Of a DNA stretch of 36,482 bases, positions 30,464-36,482 are shown one piece after another. Origin of the DNA: a bacterium (GTDB lineage: Bacteria > Verrucomicrobiota > Kiritimatiellia > CAIKKV01 > CAIYGI01); the NCBI GenBank assembly GCA_025360745.1, contig JANYBP010000123.1, positions 1 to 36,482 of the forward strand. The letters are read 5' to 3'. Made by a program: the position numbers and the translations under genes. Position 1 is the stretch's first letter; every line of letters begins with the position of its first letter. The notes below the pieces were generated by a model. That model was given only the letters and a program-made list of their open reading frames with translations. It was not told the DNA's origin and made no database searches.

Positions 30464-31168
30464 TCACCATGGCCGACGTGGTTTCAAGCCACTGAAGAGC
30501 GTCACCACGCCGCCGCTGAGGGGGCGGGCCTCGGCATCCTCGAAGCCGGCCTGGCGCATTGAATCCAGCACCCGCGGCACGGGCGGGAAGTGGTCGATGG
30601 ATTCGGCCAGGTAACGGTAAGCGCCGCCCAGCGAAAGGCAACGGCCCAGTAGCGGCACGAGCCGATGCGTGTACAGCCAATGCACAGGCCGCATCAGGCG
30701 GTTGGAGGGAGGCGTCAATTCCAGGATCGCCAGTCGGCCGCCGGGGCGCAGCACCCGCCGCATCTCGCCCAGCGCGGCGGCGTGCTGCGCAATGTTCCGA
30801 AAGCAGAAGGCGCAGACGATCCCGTCGAAGATTTCCGGCCCGAACGCCAGGGCCGTGGCGTCGCCGACCTGGAAAGTGGCGCGCGCATTCAGTCCGGCCC
30901 GGCGCGCCTTGGCGACGGCCAGGTTCAACATGGGCTGCGACAGATCGATGCCGGTCACAACGGGGTCAGGATACCGACGCAGCAGGTCCAGGGTCACATC
31001 GCCGGTGCCGCAGCCGATGTCAAGAAAGCGGCCCTGGCCGCTCGCCGACAGGGCCTCGATCGCGCGCCGACGCCAGTAGCGGTCCATTCCCAACGACATC
31101 AGCCGGTTCAGCAAATCGTAGCGCGGCGCGATCTGATCGAACATCCGGCAGTTGTCGCGGGCGTCCAT
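30464..31168 (-). CDS. menG: Demethylmenaquinone methyltransferase (UbiE/MenG)
   Basis: About 234 residues. A SAM methyltransferase that adds the final methyl to demethylmenaquinone. Seen: MFDQIAPRYDLLNRLMSLGM, the SAM loop LDIGCGTGDVTLDLL, GDATALAF, FCFRNIAQHAAAL, LRPGGRLAILELTPP, YRYLAESIDHFP, ending LFSGLKP. I choose the ATG at 31168; a longer frame from a GTG at 31222 would be translated from heptamer repeat sequence and is less likely. It lies between mqnL and mqnA on the same strand. Confidence 0.93.
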   Translation of the reverse strand: MDARDNCRMFDQIAPRYDLLNRLMSLGMDRYWRRRAIEALSASGQGRFLDIGCGTGDVTLDLLRRYPDPVVTGIDLSQPMLNLAVAKARRAGLNARATFQVGDATALAFGPEIFDGIVCAFCFRNIAQHAAALGEMRRVLRPGGRLAILELTPPSNRLMRPVHWLYTHRLVPLLGRCLSLGGAYRYLAESIDHFPPVPRVLDSMRQAGFEDAEARPLSGGVVTLFSGLKPRRPW

Positions 31169-31193
31169 CAGGGAGTCGCGGTGTGGCCGCTCA

Positions 31194-31282
31194 GGGGGCA
31201 GGGTTCGGGGGTCAGGGTTCACGGGGCAGGGGGTAGGGTTCGGGGTTCAGGGTTCAGGGCGGGGTTCAGGGTTCAGGGGGAG
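31194..31282 (+). repeat. GGGTTCA-type heptamer array between mqnL and menG
   Basis: About twelve imperfect heptamers on the plus strand (GGGTTCG, GGGGTCA, GGGTTCA, CGGGGCA and similar). On the coding minus strand it reads TGAACCC units, which contain TGA: the mqnL stop codon (31266-31268) lies inside the array. The other end runs into the region before menG. Runs of GGG spaced by four bases allow a G-quadruplex on the plus strand. Confidence 0.9.
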
Positions 31283-33053
31283 GGGCGATGCCGTAAGACT
31301 CCCAGCGCTGGACGACTTGGCGGGCGCGCTCGGGATCGAAGGCTACGGGTTGCCGGTAGCCCGGCTTCCAGGTCGCATCGATGGCAATCGGGAAGTGCAG
31401 GATCAGCCGGTTCCCTTCCACGACACGGCGGGCCGGGTAGAGGTCGGCCAGCGGATCGAAGCGCGTGAACCAGCCCCACAGCACCAGGCAGGGGTCATGC
31501 ACCGGAACGTCCTCGGAAACCAGGACGTGGAAGAGGTAATCGCGGGTGGCCGGGTGCCGCGCGAGCGCCTCGCGGATCGCCGCCTTGTCGGCGTCCGGCG
31601 CCACCTGGGCCACCAGGAACGCCGCGCCGACGGCCGCCAGCGCGCGGATACCCGGCGCGACGGATGCGGGCGGCGGCGGGGCGGGGGGCGGTTGCGTCCT
31701 CAGTTTCGGCCGGTCGCCGCGGGTGGCCAGCAGAATCAAACGACTGCCGGTGTTCATGGCCGGGCCCGTGAAATCCAGCGTGTCCTGGGCCGTCGGCGCC
31801 AGCAGGTGGAGCCCTTCGGCTGCATCCAGGTTTTCCCAGACCGCGCGGCTGACGTCGGCGAAGCGGCGCACGTTGACCTCCCCGTCCACCACGATCAGGA
31901 CCTTGGTCAGCGATAGTTGTCCCTCGCCCAGCACACCCAGCGCGTGCTTGAGGGCCTCGCGCGGATAGCGCTCCCGCACGGAGAGCACCGACAGCGGGTG
32001 GAAGCCGGTTTCAGGGTAGGCCCAGATATCGGCGATCGCCGGACGCAGCAGTTTGAGCAGCGGGAGGGTCAGTTCCTGCAGCGCGCAGCCGATGAAATAA
32101 TCCTCCTGCGGCGGCTTGCCGACGACGGTGGCCGGGTAAATCGCGTCGCGTCGCGCCAGCAGGCGGGCCACGCGGAAAACCGGGAAGCGTGCGCTGTGCG
32201 AGTAATGTCCCAGATGGTCGCCGAAAGGACCCTCCTGCCGCAACTCGCCGGGCGTCACCGAACCCTCCAGCACGAATTCGGCCCGCGCCGGAACGCGGTG
32301 GCCGGTGGTCGAACGGCGGATCACGTCCAATGGCCGGCCCATGATCAGCGCGGCCAGCAGTCGCTCGTCGATGCCCTCGGGCAGCGGCGCGATGGCGGCC
32401 AGTGTGAGCGCGGGGGGTCCACCAAGAATTACGCTGACCGGTAGCGGTTCGCCGCGCTCGCAGGCCGCCTGAAAATGGAATCCGCCGCCTTTTTCGATCT
32501 GCCAGTGCATGCCCGTGCAACGGTCATCGAAGCGCTGCAGCCGGTAAATGCCGAGGTTGCCCACGCCCGTGCGCGGGTCCGTGGTATGCACCAGGGGCAG
32601 CGTGAAGAACGGGCCGCCGTCGAGCGGCCAGCATTTCAGCACGGGCAGCCGGTCGAGTTGCGGCGGCTCAAAAACCCGGTCCAGAACCGGCCCGCCGCGC
32701 ACGCCGCGCAGTCGCACGCCAGCCAGATTCCACAAACTCTTGCGGGCGGACCATAGCGCGCGCGCCGAGGGCGGCATCAGACGATGGGCCAGTCCCGCCA
32801 CCTCTCCGCCGATCTCCGCGGGCGGACGCCCGAACGCCATGGCCACGCGCCGGGGCGTGCCGAACAGGTTGCTGACCAGCCGGTAGGGCGAGCCCTTGAC
32901 GTGTTCGAAGAGCAGGGCCGGCCCGCCGGCGGCCAGCACGCGATGCTGGATGATCGCGATCTCCTGGTCGGGATCGACTTCGCAGGCAACCCGGAGCAGT
33001 TCGCCCCGGGCTTCGAGCAGGGTCAGGAAGGAACGCAGGTCGGTCAGGCTCAT
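31266..33053 (-). CDS. mqnL: UbiD-family decarboxylase (MqnL)
   Basis: 595 residues of the UbiD family, which uses prenylated FMN made by UbiX-type enzymes. Seen: LRSFLTLLEARGELLRV, FGTPRRVAMAFG, VGNLGIYRLQ, the UbiD motif EGPFGDHLGHYS, and PQEDYFIGCALQELTLPLLK. In the futalosine pathway MqnL decarboxylates the prenylated 1,4-dihydroxy-6-naphthoate. The start at 33053 overlaps the mqnM stop by four bases. A Pro-rich linker (PPPAPPPPAS) splits the protein before its C-terminal part. The last residues PPPEP and the stop are read from a heptamer array. Confidence 0.93.
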   Translation of the reverse strand: MSLTDLRSFLTLLEARGELLRVACEVDPDQEIAIIQHRVLAAGGPALLFEHVKGSPYRLVSNLFGTPRRVAMAFGRPPAEIGGEVAGLAHRLMPPSARALWSARKSLWNLAGVRLRGVRGGPVLDRVFEPPQLDRLPVLKCWPLDGGPFFTLPLVHTTDPRTGVGNLGIYRLQRFDDRCTGMHWQIEKGGGFHFQAACERGEPLPVSVILGGPPALTLAAIAPLPEGIDERLLAALIMGRPLDVIRRSTTGHRVPARAEFVLEGSVTPGELRQEGPFGDHLGHYSHSARFPVFRVARLLARRDAIYPATVVGKPPQEDYFIGCALQELTLPLLKLLRPAIADIWAYPETGFHPLSVLSVRERYPREALKHALGVLGEGQLSLTKVLIVVDGEVNVRRFADVSRAVWENLDAAEGLHLLAPTAQDTLDFTGPAMNTGSRLILLATRGDRPKLRTQPPPAPPPPASVAPGIRALAAVGAAFLVAQVAPDADKAAIREALARHPATRDYLFHVLVSEDVPVHDPCLVLWGWFTRFDPLADLYPARRVVEGNRLILHFPIAIDATWKPGYRQPVAFDPERARQVVQRWESYGIAPPPEP

Positions 33054-33610
33054 AGCAGGGTTTCCCAGTTGCGGGCCGCCGGATGTCCCAGCACGGAGAG
33101 CACCCGGTCCACATACGCGTCCAGTAAATCGGTCATGGTGATGGTCGCCGGATCCCTGCCGCCCATCTGGAAGAAGGGCGGCGAGAGCGGCATGATCGTG
33201 CCGCCCGCGGCGGCCACGGCGGCGGCGTTGTTCACGTCGATCAGCGTCCACGGCGTTTCGCGCACGCACAGCAGCAGTCTGCGCCCCTCCTTCAGGTGGC
33301 AGTGCGCGGTGCGCGTAATCAGGGAATCGGCGATCCCCTGCGCGATTTTGGCCAGCGTGTTGGTGGAGCAGGGCAGGATCACCATGCCGCGAGTCGGCAC
33401 GGAACCGGAGGAGATGGGCGCCGCCAGATCGCGATCCTCGTAGACCTTCTGCGCCAGCGAAGCCAGGCGGTCGAAGTCGCCGCACTCGCGGCCGGACACA
33501 TCCTTGCCCCACTCGCTGGCGACCAGCGAGACCGGCCAGGGGGACTTACGCATCAGCAACTCGGCGGCGAACGCGCCGCTCGCTCCGGTCACGGCAAGCA
33601 CAAGGTTCAT
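33050..33610 (-). CDS. mqnM: Flavin prenyltransferase (UbiX-type, MqnM)
   Basis: 186 residues matching UbiX: VLAVTGASGAFAAELLM, the VILPCSTNTLAKIAQGIADS motif, RRLLLCVRETPWTLIDVNNA, IMPLSPPFF. It prenylates FMN to make the UbiD cofactor, here for MqnL encoded next with a four-base overlap. Length is typical. It overlaps the mqnB-mqnP stop by four bases. Confidence 0.95.
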   Translation of the reverse strand: MNLVLAVTGASGAFAAELLMRKSPWPVSLVASEWGKDVSGRECGDFDRLASLAQKVYEDRDLAAPISSGSVPTRGMVILPCSTNTLAKIAQGIADSLITRTAHCHLKEGRRLLLCVRETPWTLIDVNNAAAVAAAGGTIMPLSPPFFQMGGRDPATITMTDLLDAYVDRVLSVLGHPAARNWETLL

Positions 33611-35091
33611 GACGGTCCTCCCAGTATGGGGATCAGTGCGCCCGCGATGCCCGCGATGGCGGACACCGGAAAGAAACGTACGGGCAGCGGCAAACGCGGA
33701 TTATAGGCCGCCGCGAAGGCGCCGATCGTCACGGCCAGCGGGATCGCGGCCAGCAGGCCGCCGCCGGTCACGCGCCAGAGCGCCACGGCCAGCAGCGCGG
33801 CGATGGCATGGACGGCGCCCGCCACCACCTGCGCCCACCAGCCACCCAGGGCCGCGGGCAGGCTGTGCACTCCGCTGCGCCGGTCGGACTCCAGGTCCTG
33901 CAGGGCATAGACGATGTCGAAGCCGCTGATCCACAGGAAAGTGAAGGCGGTCAGCAGCACAATCGCCGGGTCCGTGACCGCACGCCCGGTGACCGCCACG
34001 TAGGCCCCCAGCGGTCCGAACGCCAGCGCCAGTCCGATGCCGAAATGACAGAAGACGGTAAACCGCTTGAGCAACGAGTAGCCGATCAACACGACCGCCG
34101 GAATCGGCGACAGGCGCAGGCAGACCGGACCCAGCGTGGCGCAGGCCAGGATGTAGGCGCACAGCCCCATGCCCGCCACGGACCACCCCTGTAGCGCGGT
34201 CATGCGGCCGCTGGGCAGTTCGCGGCCCGCCGTGCGCGGGTTCAGCAGGTCCAGTCGGCGGTCCAGTATCCGATTCATGGCCATCCCCAGCGTGCGCGCA
34301 CCCAGCCCGGCCAGTGCCACCAGCAGCAGAACGCGCACGGACGGCATCCGGCCGCCGGCGCCCAGCCAGGCCCCGGCGAAAAGCAGCGGCAGGCTGAATA
34401 TCGTATGTTCCACCTTCACGAAATTCGCCAACCGGCGCGCCAGGCTTTCGGCTTCGCGGGGCCACTGCTCCAGTCCGGCCAGCAGGCGCTCCGTAACACG
34501 CTGCGAGACCTGCCGCAAATTACGCTGCAGATCCTCGCGGCCCCGCGCGCAGGCCTGGTCGCTGACCCCTTTGATCAGAATGCATGGCAGACCTTGCCCG
34601 GCGGCGACACCGGCGACCGCGTGTCCCTCCATGTCCACCAGCTCGGCCATGGCCGCCAGCCGCGTCCGGCGCTCGCCGCCGAAGACCGGCTCGCTCACCG
34701 AGGCCAGGCGTTTTCCGGGGAGATCGTTCCAAAGCGGCGGGTCAGTTCGCAGTTCCAACGGGGCGGCCGGCGTTGACGGACCGGCCAGCAACGCATCGCC
34801 GTCCAGCGCGGACGCGATACGGTAGATGCCGCCGGGCGCAATATCTTCGCGCAGCGTTCCACAAATGCCCGCGTTGATCAGGCAGCGTACATGGCGCTCG
34901 GCGATCAGCTGGCGGGCGGCGGCGGCCGCCGCCGCGGGGCCCATGCCGGTAATCGCCACGTAACCGGCTGGCCGCCGGCCTTGCGCGGCAAACCAGTGCG
35001 TCTCGAACGGCGCATCGGCGATCTTCTCAGCCTGCAGGGCCGCCAGCAGGGGCGCGGCTTCGTCGCGGGTGGCCAGCAGCAGCGCGATCAT
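33607..35091 (-). CDS. MqnB-MqnP fusion: futalosine hydrolase joined to UbiA-type prenyltransferase
   Basis: 494 residues. Residues 1-215 are a nucleoside-phosphorylase-fold hydrolase (ALLLATRDEAAPLL, INAGICGTL, LVDMEGHAVA, LIKGVSDQA), fitting futalosine hydrolase MqnB, which splits futalosine to dehypoxanthine futalosine. Residues 225-494 are a polytopic UbiA-family prenyltransferase with the two aspartate motifs: NRILDRRLD (N273, D277, D281) and DIVYALQDLESD (D392, D399, D403), fitting MqnP, which prenylates 1,4-dihydroxy-6-naphthoate. The chain thus joins a cytoplasmic early enzyme to a membrane late enzyme. The start overlaps the mqnD stop by four bases and the end overlaps mqnM. Confidence 0.93.
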   Translation of the reverse strand: MIALLLATRDEAAPLLAALQAEKIADAPFETHWFAAQGRRPAGYVAITGMGPAAAAAAARQLIAERHVRCLINAGICGTLREDIAPGGIYRIASALDGDALLAGPSTPAAPLELRTDPPLWNDLPGKRLASVSEPVFGGERRTRLAAMAELVDMEGHAVAGVAAGQGLPCILIKGVSDQACARGREDLQRNLRQVSQRVTERLLAGLEQWPREAESLARRLANFVKVEHTIFSLPLLFAGAWLGAGGRMPSVRVLLLVALAGLGARTLGMAMNRILDRRLDLLNPRTAGRELPSGRMTALQGWSVAGMGLCAYILACATLGPVCLRLSPIPAVVLIGYSLLKRFTVFCHFGIGLALAFGPLGAYVAVTGRAVTDPAIVLLTAFTFLWISGFDIVYALQDLESDRRSGVHSLPAALGGWWAQVVAGAVHAIAALLAVALWRVTGGGLLAAIPLAVTIGAFAAAYNPRLPLPVRFFPVSAIAGIAGALIPILGGPS

Positions 35092-35894
35092 TGGATCACC
35101 CCCGCCGCGCGCGCCCTTTGCTCCAGCGCGGCCAGGGCTTTGCGTCCGGTCTCGCCCAGGTCGGTCGAGAAATCGTTGACGTAGAGGGCGATATGTTTGC
35201 GGATCACCTCGTCGTCCATCTCGATGGCGTGGCGGCGCACGTATGCGGCGGTTCCCAGCGGCTCGCGACGGGAATGCTCGATGCAGCGTTTCAGCAGGCG
35301 CTCAAGTTCCGCGATGCTTCGTTCGCCCAGCGCCTGGCGCGCCATCACGCAGCCCAGCGGGATGGGCAGACCGGTCTCGCTCTCCCACCACGCCCCCAGG
35401 TCCGCCAGCCGGACCAGGCCGGCGTCCTCGAAGACGAACCTGGATTCGTGGATCAGGATGCCCGCATCCGCCTCTCCGCTCCGCACCGCCTCGATGATGC
35501 GGTCATATGGAACGAAGAGTTTCCGCGCCGCCGGCGGCGCCCAGAGTTGGAAGAGCAGGTGGGCGGTGGTCCACTCGCCGGGAATGGCGACGCGCGCCTG
35601 CGCCATGTTGGCGTGGGTAATGGGGCGGCGCGCCACGACCAAAGGCCCGCAGCCGCGTCCGAGTGCGGCGCCGCAGTTCAGGCGCTGGTAAACCTGACGG
35701 ACCCGCAGCGAGGCGGCGACCGACATCTTGGTCAGATCGTAGCGTCCCGCAAAGGCCAGTTCGTTGAGGGTTTCGACATCGTGCAGGTGGACCTCGACCT
35801 GGTAGCCGTCCGCCGCCAGGGCGCCCGCCGCCACGTCATGAAACATGAACGTATCGTTAGGACAGGGTGAAAACCCCATGCTGATGTTGATCAT
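35088..35894 (-). CDS. mqnD: 1,4-dihydroxy-6-naphthoate synthase MqnD
   Basis: 268 residues matching MqnD, which cleaves cyclic dehypoxanthine futalosine to 1,4-dihydroxy-6-naphthoate. Seen: MGFSPCPNDTFMFHDVAAGA, DVETLNELAFAGRYDLTKMS, VAIPGEWTTAHLLFQLW, ILIHESRFVFEDAGL, LPIPLGCVMARQAL. The ATG at 35894 has AGGCGG upstream; a longer frame from 35957 is unlikely. It is the first gene of the leftward chain mqnD, mqnB-mqnP, mqnM, mqnL, each overlapping the next by four bases. Confidence 0.95.
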   Translation of the reverse strand: MINISMGFSPCPNDTFMFHDVAAGALAADGYQVEVHLHDVETLNELAFAGRYDLTKMSVAASLRVRQVYQRLNCGAALGRGCGPLVVARRPITHANMAQARVAIPGEWTTAHLLFQLWAPPAARKLFVPYDRIIEAVRSGEADAGILIHESRFVFEDAGLVRLADLGAWWESETGLPIPLGCVMARQALGERSIAELERLLKRCIEHSRREPLGTAAYVRRHAIEMDDEVIRKHIALYVNDFSTDLGETGRKALAALEQRARAAGVIQ

Positions 35895-36002
35895 GAATCC
35901 GCCTGAAAGATGCCCTTCGTTACGAACAATAGTGCATGAAAAGGGCCGGAAAAGCAAGTTGAACGCTGACGCTTATCTGGCGAAGATTGTTTTCATCATT
36001 GC

Positions 36003-36176
36003 AGCGCTCCGTACCTGGGCGGGGAACCCTTTCGCGACGTCAACGGCATGCCGCCGACCAACAACCACGCCGAGCAAAGTCTGCGCCTGCCAGTCATCTT
36101 CCGCAAAATCTGTTTCGGCAACCGTTCCGCCGCCGGCGCCCAAACGCTCAGCGTCAACCTTGTTTATTGCAATTAA
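36003..36176 (+). pseudogene. IS66-type transposase C-terminal remnant
   Basis: A frame without its own proper start reads PPTNNHAEQSLRLPVIFRKI followed by CFGNRSAAGAQTLSVNL and a TAA at 36174-36176. This matches the conserved end of IS66-family DDE transposases (TNNHAE, the last acidic catalytic region). Everything upstream is missing: mqnD's upstream region begins within about 100 bases. It marks an old insertion at the edge of the menaquinone cluster. Confidence 0.7.
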
Positions 36177-36482
36177 ACTCCATGATTATCGTTTGCGACG
36201 CATAACGCCTCCCTGGACGGGCAATTACGTCGCCAGCAGTCCGTGTGACTTTTTCGGTTCTGCTACGTCGCTTCACGCCGTTCCGCCGCCGCCGCAAGCT
36301 AAAATCATTGAAACTGGTGCTTTTTAAAATAACCATCTAAAAACACTGCCATCCCATAGCGGGCAAAAACGGGCACACCGCCCCCTTTCCCCCATTGATT
36401 TACGGGGCTTTTTCGTGATTTTCCGGGCCGGTTTGAAAGTGCGCTTGCTGACGGATTTTCCGAAACCGCCCGGACTCGGGGG
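36177..36482. other. Right-edge intergenic region
   Basis: About 300 bases, AT-richer near 36310-36345, with no gene or clear repeat that I can support. It may include decayed insertion-sequence DNA continuing from the IS66 remnant. Confidence 0.4.

Noticed and set aside
35987..36205. A 72-residue plus-strand frame at the right edge
   Set aside because: It is out of frame with the recognisable IS66 transposase remnant in the same bases.

Overview
The window is a GC-rich bacterial chromosome segment of about 36.5 kb, dense with genes for three redox cofactors: heme, molybdenum cofactor and menaquinone. The organism looks like a member of the PVC superphylum, perhaps Kiritimatiellota. That is an inference from the multiheme cytochrome with calcium-binding repeats and an FFRVR-type C-terminus, the number of fused biosynthetic genes, and the many small hairpin and heptamer repeats between genes. 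No rRNA or other taxonomic marker is present, so the assignment is tentative. The gene set fits an anaerobe or facultative anaerobe that respires through cytochromes, menaquinone and molybdoenzymes.

Layout. Positions 1-255 are a perfect fold-back repeat that includes the 3' end of a leftward nonaheme cytochrome c gene (221-2551). From 3177 to 16925, rightward genes encode every step from glutamyl-tRNA to heme b by the siroheme-dependent route: hemX-like, hemA, ahbC, ahbD, fused ahbA-ahbB, a cbiK-like chelatase, precorrin-2 dehydrogenase, a hemC-cobA-hemD triple fusion, hemB and hemL. A ygbA-like gene and an MscS channel fused to a ParB-like domain lie among them. A decayed nucleotidyltransferase pair sits between the triple fusion and hemB. 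From 17162 to 24418 come a lone receiver protein, then moeA, moaA, moaC (fused in frame to a four-helix-bundle protein through a heptamer repeat), MOSC-mogA, mobB-mobA and an SDR-family protein. moaD and moaE are not here.

Positions 24419-26215 are an accessory, mostly non-coding patch. It holds a possible group II intron remnant, a lone lipoprotein gene, a heptamer array and a very stable 169-nt hairpin whose G-U pairs point to a plus-strand RNA. A monoheme cytochrome c and a YceI protein follow. From 27348 to 35894 leftward genes encode the whole futalosine menaquinone pathway: mqnD, mqnB-mqnP fusion, mqnM, mqnL, menG, mqnA and an mqnE-mqnC fusion. The right edge carries an IS66-type transposase remnant.

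Two themes stand out. First, protein fusion is pervasive: eight fused polypeptides, several joining consecutive steps of one pathway. Second, heptanucleotide arrays (GGGTCAA, GGGTTCA, GGTGGAA types) sit at gene boundaries and change gene ends; in moaC they bracket an inserted four-helix-bundle gene as inverted repeats, providing both read-through and a stop codon. The best candidates for undescribed biology are this cassette, the large hairpin element at 25666-25834, the HemC-CobA-HemD fusion without HemC domain 3, and the MscS-ParB channel.
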